DNA of 64,000 bases from Brucepastera parasyntrophica (GTDB taxonomy: Bacteria; Spirochaetota; Spirochaetia; Treponematales; Treponemataceae): assembly GCF_022376835.1 (NCBI RefSeq), contig NZ_CP084606.1, positions 2,754,501 through 2,818,500 of the forward strand, in the 5' to 3' direction. Position numbers and translations under genes: made by a program. Numbering within the stretch: the stretch's first letter is position 1; every line of letters starts with the position of its first letter. A model generated the notes under the pieces. It was not told the origin of the DNA, did not search any database, and was given only the letters and a program-made list of their open reading frames with translations. This document shows positions 18,197-28,540 of the stretch, one piece after another.

Positions 18197-19583
18197 ATTT
18201 CGGGGTCCTCGGATAGGGGATAACGTCCCTTATATTTCCCATTCCGGTAATATAAAGAATCAGGCGTTCAAAACCCAGGCCAAAGCCGGAATGGGGAACA
18301 GTGCCGAAGCGTCTGAGGTCCAGGTACCACCAGTAGTCATCGGGATTCAGTCCCAGCTCTCTGATCCTGTTTTCCAGCTTTTCAAGATTTTCCTCACGCT
18401 CCGAACCCCCGATAATTTCACCGAGGCCCGGTACAAGTACATCCATTGCCCTGACTGTTTTTCCGTCATCATTCTGCTTCATGTAAAACGCCTTGATTTC
18501 CTTCGGATAGTCGGTCAGAATAACGGGACACTTGTATATTTTTTCCGTCAGATATTTTTCGTGCTCACTCTGAAGATCGCAGCCCCAGTAAGGCTTAAAT
18601 TCAAAGACGTCCGCGTTTTTTTCAAGTTCCGTTATTGCCTCGGTATAGGTCAGGCGGACAAAATCCGAAGCCGCAACAGTTTTAAGCATATCAACCAGCC
18701 CGTTCTGGATGCGGCTGTCAAAGAATTGCAGATCATCGGCGCATTTTTCGAGGACCCATTTCAGAATAAACTGGAGGAATTCCTCCGCAAGGTCCATGTT
18801 GTCATTCAGATCAAAAAAAGCGGCTTCCGGTTCGACCATCCAGAATTCCGCAAGGTGGCGGGTCGTGTTCGAGTTTTCCGCGCGAAAGGTGGGGCCGAAA
18901 GTGTATACCCTGGAAACCGCCGTTGCGTAGGTTTCCGCTTCAAGCTGGCCGGAAACAGTCAGGCTGGCGTGTTTCCCAAAAAAATCCTGCGAATAATCAA
19001 CCGGGGCTTTTCCCTCTTTCGCCAGTTTGTCGAGGTCCAGCGTCGTTACCTGGAACATTTCACCGGCGCCTTCGGTGTCGGATGAGGTTATGATCGGGGT
19101 ATTCAGAAAATTGAATCCGTGTTCCTGGAAAAAGGTATGTATAGCGTAAGCCGCCTGGTTGCGTACCCGAGCAACGGCCCCGAATGTATTTGTCCGCGCT
19201 CTGAGATGCGCGATTTCCCGGAGAAACTCAAAAGAATGGTTCTTTTTCTGGAGCGGATAAGTGTCAGCGGGCGCTTCACCCAGAACAGTGAGCGATGAGG
19301 TTTCAACCTCAACCGCCTGACCTGAAGCGGGCGAGGGTACCAGCTTTCCTGTCGCCTTTACCGAAGCTCCAGTGGTTATTTTTTTCAATTCGCCTGCGGT
19401 CGCGGCGTCTATGCCCTTTTCCGCGTCAAAGGTCAGCTGGATGGAGGCGAAACAGGAACCGTCATTTATCTGCAGAAAAGTGAGGTTTTTGGTCTCGCGT
19501 TTGGTCCGAACCCAGCCATATATGGTGATTTCACGCCCGTCAGGATTTGACACAATTATATCTTTTATCTGTTGCATTTTCAT
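18183..19583 (-). CDS. asnS: Asparaginyl-tRNA synthetase
   Basis: This class IIb synthetase charges tRNA-Asn with asparagine. The 466 residues have an N-terminal OB-fold anticodon domain (about 15-110, with [12 protein letters not shown]). The catalytic domain carries motif 2 around [22 protein letters not shown] and motif 3 in [15 protein letters not shown]. The full length matches bacterial AsnRS. Upstream is a 244-base gap shared with the divergent gltA. It is co-transcribed with dacA. Confidence 0.96.
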   Translation of the reverse strand: MKMQQIKDIIVSNPDGREITIYGWVRTKRETKNLTFLQINDGSCFASIQLTFDAEKGIDAATAGELKKITTGASVKATGKLVPSPASGQAVEVETSSLTVLGEAPADTYPLQKKNHSFEFLREIAHLRARTNTFGAVARVRNQAAYAIHTFFQEHGFNFLNTPIITSSDTEGAGEMFQVTTLDLDKLAKEGKAPVDYSQDFFGKHASLTVSGQLEAETYATAVSRVYTFGPTFRAENSNTTRHLAEFWMVEPEAAFFDLNDNMDLAEEFLQFILKWVLEKCADDLQFFDSRIQNGLVDMLKTVAASDFVRLTYTEAITELEKNADVFEFKPYWGCDLQSEHEKYLTEKIYKCPVILTDYPKEIKAFYMKQNDDGKTVRAMDVLVPGLGEIIGGSEREENLEKLENRIRELGLNPDDYWWYLDLRRFGTVPHSGFGLGFERLILYITGMGNIRDVIPYPRTPKFAEF

Positions 19584-19754
19584 GAAAAGATGTTATCATT
19601 TTTTATGATAAGCGTCAAAGCAAAATTGGACGAAAAGCCTGATGCCGCCCGGACCGTTTTTCTTATTGAATCGTATTTTTATACACTTTTTTTGCATTTT
19701 TATACGTAATTTTTATGGGCAAAAAATTATTTTTTTAAAAACCTGAAATTCTGC

Positions 19755-19783
19755 TTGAGCTGACTTAATAATTATTGTATAAA
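19755..19783 (+). promoter_or_regulatory. gltA promoter
   Basis: TTGAGC (19755-19760), a 17-base spacer and TATAAA (19778-19783) precede gltA. A strong AGGAGGG ribosome site follows at 19814-19820. The gap upstream also holds a short TTATCAT/ATGATAA hairpin near the asnS start. Confidence 0.6.
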
Positions 19784-19827
19784 TATACATATCGATTCAT
19801 AAAACCAATTTTTAGGAGGGAAACAAT

Positions 19828-21189
19828 ATGGATAATGACTCCATGTATCCTTCATTGCTCGAGGATCTTGCTTCCATTGCGGAAAAAAATGATATGATCG
19901 ATCCCGAATTATATGTAAAGTATAATGTAAAAAGGGGATTGCGTGATAGTGACGGAAAGGGCGTTCTGGTAGGACTGACCCAGGTCGGTAATGTTTATGG
20001 ATATGAGGTAGTTGATGACAAGCTTGTAGCGGTCCCCGGCAAGCTGATTTACCGCGGTTATGATGTTGAGGATATAATCAAGGATGTCGAAACCAGCGAT
20101 GAATATGGCTTTGAGCAGGTGGTCTATCTCCTGCTGTTCGGGGAATTACCGACGGCCTCCCAGCTTGACGAATTTTCGGCCATTCTGGGGGAAAAACGGA
20201 ACCTTCCGCCGAATTTTGTCGAGGATATGGTTCTGAAGGCCCCGTCGCAGGATATTATGAACAAGCTGGCCCGGTCTGTCCTTGTTCAGTATTCCTATGA
20301 CCCCAATCCGGAGGATACATCAATAATAAACAACCTGTATCAGTGCATACAGCTCATTGCCAGCTTCCCCTGTATGGTCGCTTACGGATATCAGGCTAAG
20401 CGGCGCCATTATGATGGGAAGAGTATGTATCTGCACAATCCGCTGCCCAATCTTTCGACTGCGGAAAATTTCCTGCGCCTTATCCGCGCGGACAAAAACT
20501 ATGACAGGCTTGAGGCTGAAATCCTCGATCTCGCACTTATTCTGCATGCCGAACACGGCGGAGGAAATAACTCGACTTTCACCGTACATGTTGTTTCTTC
20601 GTCCGATACGGATATCTATTCCGCGATCAGCGCCGCAGTAGGCTCCCTGAAAGGCCGCCGTCACGGAGGGGCGAATATCAAGGTCGCCGAGATGATGGAC
20701 GATATCAAGGCCAATGTAAAGGACTGGTCAAGTGAAAAGGAAATCGGTAATTATCTGCGCCGCATCTTAAGGAAGGAGGCCTTTGACCATACCGGTCTGG
20801 TTTACGGTCAGGGCCATGCCGTTTATACCATTTCAGACCCCCGCGCGACCCTTTTGCGGGAGAAGGCGCGGGGCCTTGCGAAGGTTAAAAAATTCGAGGA
20901 AGAATTCAATCTGTACTGTACAATAGAAAAGATTTTCCCGGACATTTTCCATGACGAAAAAGAAAATGAAAAACGGATATGTACCAATGTTGACTTTTAT
21001 TCGGGGTTTGTTTACTCCATGCTGGGCATTCCCCGCGAACTGTATACCCCGATTTTTGCCATTTCCCGTATGTCCGGCTGGGCCGCGCACCGCCTTGAGG
21101 AATTGAAATCAGGCGGACGTATTTACCGCCCCGCATTCAAGCAGGTCGGCGAAACCCGTGAGTATGTTAAAATTGATGACAGGGACTAG
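19828..21189 (+). CDS. gltA: Citrate synthase
   Basis: It condenses acetyl-CoA with oxaloacetate. The 453-residue protein has the substrate-binding LILHAEHGGGNNSTFT block, with catalytic His in HAEHGG, then GSLKGRRHGGAN and the GQGHAVYTISDPRA segment with its second catalytic His. Asp is found in the later part. The N-terminal extension of about 50 residues is longer than in E. coli. Together with icd in this window it supplies 2-oxoglutarate for glutamate synthesis. It has its own promoter and terminator. Confidence 0.95.
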   Translation: MDNDSMYPSLLEDLASIAEKNDMIDPELYVKYNVKRGLRDSDGKGVLVGLTQVGNVYGYEVVDDKLVAVPGKLIYRGYDVEDIIKDVETSDEYGFEQVVYLLLFGELPTASQLDEFSAILGEKRNLPPNFVEDMVLKAPSQDIMNKLARSVLVQYSYDPNPEDTSIINNLYQCIQLIASFPCMVAYGYQAKRRHYDGKSMYLHNPLPNLSTAENFLRLIRADKNYDRLEAEILDLALILHAEHGGGNNSTFTVHVVSSSDTDIYSAISAAVGSLKGRRHGGANIKVAEMMDDIKANVKDWSSEKEIGNYLRRILRKEAFDHTGLVYGQGHAVYTISDPRATLLREKARGLAKVKKFEEEFNLYCTIEKIFPDIFHDEKENEKRICTNVDFYSGFVYSMLGIPRELYTPIFAISRMSGWAAHRLEELKSGGRIYRPAFKQVGETREYVKIDDRD

Positions 21190-21203
21190 CTTTTAAGCTT
21201 ATA

Positions 21204-21238
21204 AAAAAAGCCGGAACAATAACTGTTCCGGCTTTTTT
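21204..21238. terminator. Bidirectional terminator between gltA and the EF-G-like gene
   Basis: AAAAAAGCCGGAACA and TGTTCCGGCTTTTTT make a 15-bp stem with a five-base loop, with A and T runs on the two sides. It serves both convergent genes. Confidence 0.9.
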
Positions 21239-21260
21239 GTCAGAAAAATCCGTTTCCGGT

Positions 21261-23345
21261 TTAATCGTCTTCGTTCTGCTGTTTGATGAATTCCTTTGCG
21301 GCCGCAATAACATCGTCGGCGATTTTGCCCGATATGGGACTGTAGTGGTCAAAGACCATTTCAAAGGATCCCGTACCGCTGGTCATGGACCGGAGATCAA
21401 TGGCATACTTCAGCAGTTCCTGGTGGGGAACCTGGGCCCGGATTTCTTCAATACCGTTCCCGAGATTTGACTGCCCGAGAATATGCCCGCGGCGGCCCGA
21501 AAGATCGCTCATAATATCTCCGAGATAGTTTGTGTCCACAAAAACGGTCAGGCTCATAATCGGTTCAAGCAGAATCGGCCCCGCGTTGCGCATCGCGTCC
21601 TTGAAAGCGTTTCTCGCCGCGATTTTGAAGGCCATTTCGGAAGAGTCTACCGGGTGTTCCTTTCCGTCAAGGACAGTTGCCCCTACATCAACGACAGGAT
21701 ATCCCGCAAGGACACCATTTTCCATGGCTTCCTTTACGCCTTTTTCAACGCCCGGGATATATCCCTTGGATATTGCGCCGCCGAATACGGCATTTGTGAA
21801 TGAATAGGCTTCGCCCCGCTCGAGCGGTGCAATAGAGAGGACCACTCTGGCGTACTGTCCGTGTCCGCCCGACTGTTTTTTATGGGTATATTCACTCTGG
21901 GCCTTGCGCTGGATAGTTTCACGGTAGGCTATTCTCGGAATGGATGTCTGTACCTCGATTTTTGTCTGGAGTTTTATCCTGTTCAGGATAATGGAAATAT
22001 GCAGATCGCCCATGCCTGACAATACGTTCTGCTTTGTTTCGGCATTGTAGACAAAGGAAAGCGTCTGGTCTTCTTCGCAGGCCCGGAGAAGAAGTTCGCT
22101 GATTTTATCGTCGTCCTTTTTATCCTTTGCGGAAACGGCCATTGAATAAACAGGGGCCGGTGTCCGGAGTTTGATAAAGGGCAGGGTACTCTGGTTCGCG
22201 GCCAGGGTATTATTTGTTTTGGCTGAGGCCAGTTTTACCGCCAGCCCGATATCGCCCGCGCACAGCTCCTTTGTTTCAATCAGCTTTTTACCCACCGTGC
22301 GGTAGAGCTTTCCTATTTTTTCCTTGCGGTCTTCCGAAATATTGAATACTTCCGAATCGGCGGAAAGAGTGCCGGTGATGACCTTTATGTATGACAGTTT
22401 TCCGGAGAACTGATCATTGGATGTTTTTACAACAAAGCATGAAAGAGGCTGCGAGGGATCAATTTTAACCGTTTCCTCCGTTCCGTCAGGCTTGACGCTG
22501 ACTTCAAGGCATCCTTCCGGGGAAGGCACTATTTCATCAATAAAATTCAGCAGGGACGTGATTCCTGTGCCGTCAATACCCGAACCGGCAAAAGCGGGTA
22601 CAATACGGTTGTCTTTAATGGCCAGCTGGAGGCCGCGTACAATGTCCTCATCCGATAGTCCCGCTTCATCAATAAACTTGACTAGCAGATCTTCGTCGCC
22701 TTCCGCCGCAGCGCCGGCAAGAATTTCCCTGGTCCGGGTGTATTCTTCTTCAAATTCCGGAGGAACGGGGATTTCCTTTTCAGTGTTGCCGTCAGGAATA
22801 TAGGCCTTGTGATGAAGTACGTCGATAATACCCTTATAGTTTTTTCCGCTTCCCATGGGGATTGTTACCGCGCATACTTCCACCTTAAACTGGACATGCA
22901 CATCCTGTACTGCTGCTTCAAAATCGGCCCTCTCGTCATCCATGTGATTTATGAAAAGAAGTCTGGCCTTGTTTCTCCGGTCAAGATTTCTCCATAATTT
23001 GATGGTTTCTATCTGAACGCCTGCCCGTGCGTCAAGCAGCATAATGGCCAGTTCGGAGGCCCTGAAAGCGCATATTACCTCCCCGATAAAATCCGATGAA
23101 CCCGGTGTATCCCAAAAGTTAAAGAGCTTATTCCTCCATGGGAGGTGGGCCAGTGATGAATAAATTGAAATTTTACGTTCTATTTCTTCGGGGGTAAAAT
23201 CACTTACCGTTTTGCCTGTTTCAACCGCTTCGGCCCTTTGAATTACTCCCGCCGCAAGAAGCAGGCGCTCAATCAGTGTTGTCTTTCCTGTTTGGCCATG
23301 GCCCGCTATTGCTATTGTCCGAACCATATCAGTTGAAAATCCCAT
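21261..23345 (-). CDS. EF-G-like translational GTPase, divergent paralog
   Basis: The 694-residue protein has the five-domain EF-G layout. G1 is GHGQTGKTT, G3 is DTPG (in FWDTPGSSDF), and G4 reads NHMD instead of NKMD. Domain IV has HKKQSGGHGQYARV and domain V has PHQELLKYA. The switch I region is shortened compared with canonical EF-G (FTPEEIERKISIYSSL). In spirochaetes, EF-G work is known to be split between paralogs for elongation and ribosome recycling, but which role this copy has cannot be read here. The ATG at 23345 has AAGGAGT upstream. The canonical copy is at 48885-50916. Confidence 0.88.
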   Translation of the reverse strand: MGFSTDMVRTIAIAGHGQTGKTTLIERLLLAAGVIQRAEAVETGKTVSDFTPEEIERKISIYSSLAHLPWRNKLFNFWDTPGSSDFIGEVICAFRASELAIMLLDARAGVQIETIKLWRNLDRRNKARLLFINHMDDERADFEAAVQDVHVQFKVEVCAVTIPMGSGKNYKGIIDVLHHKAYIPDGNTEKEIPVPPEFEEEYTRTREILAGAAAEGDEDLLVKFIDEAGLSDEDIVRGLQLAIKDNRIVPAFAGSGIDGTGITSLLNFIDEIVPSPEGCLEVSVKPDGTEETVKIDPSQPLSCFVVKTSNDQFSGKLSYIKVITGTLSADSEVFNISEDRKEKIGKLYRTVGKKLIETKELCAGDIGLAVKLASAKTNNTLAANQSTLPFIKLRTPAPVYSMAVSAKDKKDDDKISELLLRACEEDQTLSFVYNAETKQNVLSGMGDLHISIILNRIKLQTKIEVQTSIPRIAYRETIQRKAQSEYTHKKQSGGHGQYARVVLSIAPLERGEAYSFTNAVFGGAISKGYIPGVEKGVKEAMENGVLAGYPVVDVGATVLDGKEHPVDSSEMAFKIAARNAFKDAMRNAGPILLEPIMSLTVFVDTNYLGDIMSDLSGRRGHILGQSNLGNGIEEIRAQVPHQELLKYAIDLRSMTSGTGSFEMVFDHYSPISGKIADDVIAAAKEFIKQQNEDD

Positions 23346-23403
23346 TTTACACTCCTTCAGCATAATTTATTGTTCCTTTTATCGTAAGTTTACTTTTATT
23401 GTA

Positions 23404-23432
23404 TTGTCAAGAAAATAATATACTTGTACTAT
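23404..23432 (+). promoter_or_regulatory. Candidate leaderless promoter of the coiled-coil gene
   Basis: TTGTCA (23404-23409), 17 bases, TACTAT (23427-23432), then six bases to the ATG at 23439. Transcription would begin at or next to the start codon, and no ribosome site is present. Confidence 0.45.
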
Positions 23433-23438
23433 TATAGC

Positions 23439-24641
23439 ATGGATACACAAAGAAAAACCATTCAGAATCTTGCCGTTACGCTTGACGAAACACGTGGCCA
23501 GCTGGCCTTATTTTACAGGACATTCGGCGAAAAACTGCTGAATGACAGCGCTGATCCTGCGGTTGTTTCCGGCGGTGTGAGTACTGAAAATCTCGATTTA
23601 TGGCGGAGTTTAATGTCCTCCAGAGAGGATGATACCCGTTCGATTCTCGATATTAAGGCAGCCGTTACCAGACGTCAGGAACTGATCCAGTTCCGGAAGG
23701 AAATCGCGAAAAAAATAGCAGAAGAAAACGCCGGATACCGCGATCAGATTCTCAAGCTGGGACAGGCCTTTTTTGAACAATATACGGATGCCGACGCCGC
23801 TTTTTTCGGGGAAACCTATTCAAAAGCCGATGCGGAAAAAAAGAAAATAGGGCAATTGACCGAGAAAAAGAAAAAACTCCAGAATGATTCCGAAAGCAAG
23901 CGCATTTTCGGAAAGATGGTTGATAAGGTAAAAATAGCCTCAGCCGCCGGTGAAATCCAGCAGCATGAGGCCGTCCTGAACCGGATCCTTGAAGACGCCG
24001 CAGAAGAAATGATCCAGACCGGAGCCATTGAAAAAATGGAAGAATCGGGAGCCATTTCTTCGGAAATACTGCAGGTATACACGGAAACCAGGCCTTTTCT
24101 GGACCGGATTGATGACCTGAAAAAACGTACCGATGTACTTGATTCCGATTCGGAAGCCATGAATGAAATTTTCAAGACGAATGGAGTAAAAGAAAATCCC
24201 CAGAGGAGAATTGAAGACCTCCATGCCCGCATAAAAGAAACCGATAACAGGATAGATTCGCTCTGTGTGTTATGCGCAAGGGAATACTGCGATAAATTTC
24301 TTGATGAGGACGGAAAATATCTTGCCGGGAAGCCCGCGAAAGACACGGATGATAATGCAATCAAAATGTATCAGTCCCAGCTTGAAAAAGCGGCTCTGCT
24401 CCGGACGGATATTTTCAGGATCAGACAGAAAATAGAAGTTCTTGAAACCGATTTAAAGATCCAGACACTGGAACGGAATATCACTGTTTACAAGCACACT
24501 ATTGAAGATCATGAAAAGAAAATAAGCCATTACAATGATCTGAAAAAGACCCTGAAAAAGAGTATAGCCGACGCGGAAAAGGAAAGCGCACAGCTCGCGG
24601 AACACAAGGCGGAAATTGAAAAACAGCTTGGCCAGGGCTGA
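23439..24641 (+). CDS. Cytoplasmic coiled-coil protein of unknown function
   Basis: The protein has 400 residues. It is strongly charged, with long heptad-like helices around 65-105, 130-165, 255-275 and 325-395, and no signal peptide or membrane segment. A Cys-rich spot, LCVLCAREYC, lies near 265-274. I recognise no domain. A hairpin that belongs to a dispersed repeat ends the transcript. The ATG directly follows a likely -10 element. Confidence 0.7.
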   Translation: MDTQRKTIQNLAVTLDETRGQLALFYRTFGEKLLNDSADPAVVSGGVSTENLDLWRSLMSSREDDTRSILDIKAAVTRRQELIQFRKEIAKKIAEENAGYRDQILKLGQAFFEQYTDADAAFFGETYSKADAEKKKIGQLTEKKKKLQNDSESKRIFGKMVDKVKIASAAGEIQQHEAVLNRILEDAAEEMIQTGAIEKMEESGAISSEILQVYTETRPFLDRIDDLKKRTDVLDSDSEAMNEIFKTNGVKENPQRRIEDLHARIKETDNRIDSLCVLCAREYCDKFLDEDGKYLAGKPAKDTDDNAIKMYQSQLEKAALLRTDIFRIRQKIEVLETDLKIQTLERNITVYKHTIEDHEKKISHYNDLKKTLKKSIADAEKESAQLAEHKAEIEKQLGQG

Positions 24642-24676
24642 GCTGTCAGCTCGGTCCAGCCCGAGCTGTTTCAGGG

Positions 24677-24730
24677 TTTTATTCGTGACGAGGGTCAATA
24701 CCCCGCTGCTCCGCGGCGGGGTATTTTATT
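24677..24730 (+). repeat. Dispersed intergenic repeat, copy A (54 bp, short form)
   Basis: It begins TTTTATTCGTGACGAGGGT and ends with the hairpin AATACCCCGC...GCGGGGTATT followed by TTATT. In this copy the two conserved ends are joined directly. It lies between convergent genes and can act as their terminator. Confidence 0.65.
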
Positions 24731-24760
24731 GGGAAAACGGTCAGTCGGTTTTTTTCGGTA

Positions 24761-25123
24761 TTACACGCACCCGCTTTGCGGGGGTTTTCGGTTCAGCCGG
24801 TTTTCGTTTTTCGGAAGAGGGGCCGGCTGAGCCTCGGGCGGCTCTCTTTTTTCCTGCTCGTTCTTCTTTTCCGCATTTTTTTTCAGCTTTTCCCTGCGGC
24901 TTTTTTCGATAAATTGCAGACTGCTGTCGAGTCCTGAAAGGAATTTCTGCATGTCTTCTTCGAACACCACTATTGACTGGCGTTCGAAGCCGGTCCCTTC
25001 CTTGTTTTTGCTTTCCACTACCTGAAGAAATACGTCGCCGGTTCTGTTTTCTTTTACATTGAAAAAGTATGTCCGGTTATTAAGCGTTATTGTTGTGGTA
25101 AAAAGTTCTCCGCGAATACCCAT
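24761..25123 (-). CDS. Pur-alpha-like nucleic-acid-binding protein (BpuR type, DUF3276)
   Basis: The 120-residue protein starts with one PUR repeat: RGELFTTTITLNNRTYFF, NVKENRTGDVFLQVVESK and ERQSIVVFEEDM (about 4-65). This is the pattern of spirochaetal and Bacteroidetes single-PUR proteins. Borrelia BpuR is a dimer that binds DNA and RNA and tunes gene expression. The C-terminal 45 residues are a charged, Pro-rich, disordered tail ending in a Cys, longer than in Borrelia. It is monocistronic and converges on the coiled-coil gene. Confidence 0.88.
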   Translation of the reverse strand: MGIRGELFTTTITLNNRTYFFNVKENRTGDVFLQVVESKNKEGTGFERQSIVVFEEDMQKFLSGLDSSLQFIEKSRREKLKKNAEKKNEQEKREPPEAQPAPLPKNENRLNRKPPQSGCV

Positions 25124-25200
25124 GCTCGCCTTCCTTATTCCTGTTCACGGAATATATAATTATTATTTACTTCTTCTGTCCTGACTGAGAATCGATACTA

Positions 25201-27150
25201 CTATATTTTGCTGTCGGCCTCAAGTACCATTTGCGTAAGCCAGCCGAGAAGGTTCTGTTCAAGTGAAAAATCCTTTTCCCCGTTTATCGTATATATCTTT
25301 GCATCTGCCAGTATTCTGAAAACGGGTTCCGTCCCGGATCCCCGCATCCAGATAAAGCCGACCGGGCTTCCTGCCGTATCACGGAAAAGTATTTTCAGTC
25401 CGCCTGTTCCGGAGCCGCCAAAGTCAGCGATATTGTCGGTTTGCTCAATCCCATTATTGCTGATTGCCTGCCAGGATGCAATGTCAAAGTGTTCGGAAAG
25501 TTCCACTTTTTTCTTTTCCCAATCCCTGACGAATATTTTCTGGAATTCTCTTTTAAGTATGGCATGATCATTAGTTTTAACGGAGAGCATGGCTTCCTTT
25601 TCATAAGCTGAGGTAGTTACGAATTCCGGCAGTGTTTTAATAATATCGGTGAATGAAAAATCATCCCGGTACTTTTCAGCCTGTCCGGAAAGTGTGCACC
25701 AGATATGAAAAAGCCCGGGCTTTTCCGGTGCGTCCCGGATAATAAGAAGCTTCAGAAGGGCAAAAATGGTATTGAGCGGGTCCCGGACCGCGGCGGGGTA
25801 GGTAATATTTCCCCCATTTGAACCCTCGCCGAGAATCCTGACTATTGCTCCCTCTTCTCTGAGTTTTTCCGCGAGATTGACAACATTTGCTTCTCCGACC
25901 TCGGCCCGCGCCACCCTGATGCCGAAAAAGCCGGCTATTGTTTCGATTCTCAGTGATGTCGGATCGTTAACCGCCACGGCTGCTGCCGGGAATGCCTGCT
26001 TTCCGGGCTCACACCGGATAGTTCCCGAATACACGAGATGGGCAAGCTCCGCTATAACACAGAGCGCGAACACTTCCTGCGCTTCCGGAATTTTTGCGGT
26101 ATTGCTGTTTCCGTCCCAATAGGCAATATTGCCCCGGTCCCCGTCGCAGTCGGGCATATAGCCAAGTACCGGCTTGCTTCCCTGAGACACGCCTGGATCC
26201 TTCCTGAGCCGCTCCATTTCCCGGGCGCAGAACAGGAGGCTGTCGCCTTCCGGTACGATCCTGTGTACGATCTCCCGTGGTTTTCCGTTTATTGCGGAGA
26301 AGGCAAGTCCGCAGGACTCAATAAAAGCCGTATCGATTGAACAGGTTCTGGCGCTTCCGTTAAAATCTGCGGTAATTCCCGCAGCGTTTCCCGCACGGCG
26401 ATACGCTTCTATGCTTTGGTAAAAGTGAGTAAAAAAGTCCGTCTGCCTTGGTTTTTTGTCTTCTCCGGATACTACTTCGCGGGTAAAACCGGTATAGTAT
26501 TTGAGGGCGTTCTGTTTTTCTTCCGCGCTTTTTTCCCAGACCTGGAAGAGTTTCTGCGCCGGACAGTTTGCAATGAGCGCGTATGCCCTTTCCGCGGCAT
26601 CTGGCGCCAGACAGACTGTTTTAAATGATGTTATCAGTTTTGCCGTTTCGCTCCCCGGAAGAACACCCCCGCCGGAGAGGCCGAACTTTACACCGTTATA
26701 GCCTACCGGATTATGGCTGGCTGAAATATATGCAAAGGCGCCGACTGTTTTTGCGTAAGCCATAATTTCCGGCGCCGCGGCGATAAAAAGAAAATGAACG
26801 GTCATTCCCCGCGCTATAAAAACCCTGCACATAATATCCGCAATCTGTGTTCCCGTCGGGCGGGTATCGGCTCCGAGCGTTATACGGGTTATTTTGCGGT
26901 CGAGGCAATACTGCGCGAATACATCGGCCATATGCGCGGCAAGGACTTTATTCGCAGCCCCAATTTCCGGCGAGGAATCTTCTTCATCTCCCGAGAGGGT
27001 AAAAATTTTTCTCCATCCTGACGCGGAAAGAATAAGAGGAGAAAAAGCCTTTGTTACGGCTTCATGCGCAGGAATTTCCGCCGGGTCAAGCGGGATTATT
27101 TCTGCATTGCCTATTTCAAATTCTGTCACAGGATCATAAAAAACAGCCAT
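25201..27150 (-). CDS. Phosphoglucomutase / phosphomannomutase (alpha-D-phosphohexomutase)
   Basis: It interconverts hexose 1- and 6-phosphates. The 649 residues carry the phosphoserine loop ISASHNPVGYNG (about 140-151), the magnesium loop DCDGDRGNIA, the sugar-specificity loop EGSNGGN and the phosphate-binding GSGTEPVFRI near the C-terminus. It is longer than bacterial ManB or PgcA (450-580), with insertions in the middle. The ATG has AAGGGGAG upstream. Whether glucose or mannose is preferred cannot be told. Confidence 0.88.
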   Translation of the reverse strand: MAVFYDPVTEFEIGNAEIIPLDPAEIPAHEAVTKAFSPLILSASGWRKIFTLSGDEEDSSPEIGAANKVLAAHMADVFAQYCLDRKITRITLGADTRPTGTQIADIMCRVFIARGMTVHFLFIAAAPEIMAYAKTVGAFAYISASHNPVGYNGVKFGLSGGGVLPGSETAKLITSFKTVCLAPDAAERAYALIANCPAQKLFQVWEKSAEEKQNALKYYTGFTREVVSGEDKKPRQTDFFTHFYQSIEAYRRAGNAAGITADFNGSARTCSIDTAFIESCGLAFSAINGKPREIVHRIVPEGDSLLFCAREMERLRKDPGVSQGSKPVLGYMPDCDGDRGNIAYWDGNSNTAKIPEAQEVFALCVIAELAHLVYSGTIRCEPGKQAFPAAAVAVNDPTSLRIETIAGFFGIRVARAEVGEANVVNLAEKLREEGAIVRILGEGSNGGNITYPAAVRDPLNTIFALLKLLIIRDAPEKPGLFHIWCTLSGQAEKYRDDFSFTDIIKTLPEFVTTSAYEKEAMLSVKTNDHAILKREFQKIFVRDWEKKKVELSEHFDIASWQAISNNGIEQTDNIADFGGSGTGGLKILFRDTAGSPVGFIWMRGSGTEPVFRILADAKIYTINGEKDFSLEQNLLGWLTQMVLEADSKI

Positions 27151-27268
27151 AACTTCTCCCCTTGCATTTCGCGTGTCTGCAATGATATTCCGTTATCCGG
27201 TCCGGCTGAAAAAGGCACAGCCTTTTCTTAAAAGACCGGTTGTAAAACCGTTATACTTTCGGACTGTC

Positions 27269-28465
27269 TTACAGTTTTTCCGCTATAAGGTCTATAAACT
27301 GCCAAGAGTTTACAATTTCCTTTGCAGGAGGGTCCGCCAGCCGGGAAAGGTCGCCGGTCATTGTACCTGATTCGATGAGGTCCAGTGTAGCTTTTTCGAG
27401 GCGGTTTGCAAAATCCGAAAGTTCGGGTGTTCTATCAAGTTCTGCCCGTTTGGCGAGCGCGCCTGTCCAGGCAAAAATAAGGGCGACAGGATTTGTGGAA
27501 GGTTTTTCTCCTTCGAGGTATTTATAATAATGCCGCTGGACTGTTCCGTGGGCCGCTTCGTATTCGAAAACACCGTCGGGAGAAACAAGCACGCTTGTCA
27601 TCATTGCAAGACTTCCGGACGCGGACGCAACCATGTCGCTCATAACATCGCCGTCATAGTTTTTGCATGCCCATAAAAAGCCGCCTTCGCTTTTCATGAC
27701 GCGGGCAACGGCATCGTCGATAAGCGTGTAAAAATATTCGATGCCTGCCTGTTCGAATTTTTCCTTATATTCCGTATCATAAATATGCTGGAAAATTTGC
27801 TTGAACGTTCCGTCATAAATTTTTGATATTGTGTCCTTTGTAGCGAACCATACATCAAGTTTTTCAGAAAGGCCATAAAAAAAGCAGGCCCGGGCAAAGC
27901 TTTCAATGGATGCATCGAGATTATGAATACCCTGCAGGATACCGGGTCCTTTCATTTCCATAATTGTTTTGCGGATTTCCGTTCCGTCCGCCTTTGTGAA
28001 AACCAGCTCGGCCTTTCCCGGCCCGTCGGTTTCCATTTCGCAGTTTTTATATACATCGCCATAGGCATGGCGTCCGAGGATCAGGGGCTTTTTCCAGCAG
28101 GACACACTGGGGCGGATGTTTTTCAGTATGATTGGCTTTCTGAATACGGTGCCGTCCAATTCTGCCCTGATAATTCCGTTAGGACTCGGCGTCAGCTGCT
28201 TGAGTTTATATTCTGTAACCCGCGCGGCGTTTGATGTTATGGTTGCGCATTTTACGCCTACGCCGAGCCGTTTGATGGCCGCCGCCGCCTCATAGGTAAC
28301 TCCGTCATTGGAATCGTCCCTGGCTTTTAATCCGAGATCGTAATATTCTACTTTTAAATCAATAAAAGGATTTAAAAGTTTTTCTTTTATTACTTCCCAG
28401 AGGACCCTGGTCATTTCATCACCGTCAAGTTCGGCAATCGCATTTTTCATTTGAATTTTTGCCAT
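27269..28465 (-). CDS. icd: NADP-dependent isocitrate dehydrogenase (eukaryotic-type, homodimeric)
   Basis: It oxidises isocitrate to 2-oxoglutarate, reducing NADP. The 398 residues follow the IDH type II plan: AELDGDEMTRV at the start, ITSNAARVTEYKLKQLTPSPNG with the substrate Ser/Asn/Arg set, CKNYDGDVMSDMVA with the metal aspartates, and AAHGTVQRHYYKY with the NADP-binding HGTV..H. Start ATG with GAAGGA. The gene lies close to pgm on the same strand. It completes the gltA-to-2-oxoglutarate branch (aconitase is not in the window). Confidence 0.95.
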   Translation of the reverse strand: MAKIQMKNAIAELDGDEMTRVLWEVIKEKLLNPFIDLKVEYYDLGLKARDDSNDGVTYEAAAAIKRLGVGVKCATITSNAARVTEYKLKQLTPSPNGIIRAELDGTVFRKPIILKNIRPSVSCWKKPLILGRHAYGDVYKNCEMETDGPGKAELVFTKADGTEIRKTIMEMKGPGILQGIHNLDASIESFARACFFYGLSEKLDVWFATKDTISKIYDGTFKQIFQHIYDTEYKEKFEQAGIEYFYTLIDDAVARVMKSEGGFLWACKNYDGDVMSDMVASASGSLAMMTSVLVSPDGVFEYEAAHGTVQRHYYKYLEGEKPSTNPVALIFAWTGALAKRAELDRTPELSDFANRLEKATLDLIESGTMTGDLSRLADPPAKEIVNSWQFIDLIAEKL

Positions 28466-28540
28466 AGAGATTCCTTCAGTAGATGTTTTCCCTCAGAAAG
28501 GAAAGAACAGTTTTATTTTCCATACCGTATCTTCAGCAGG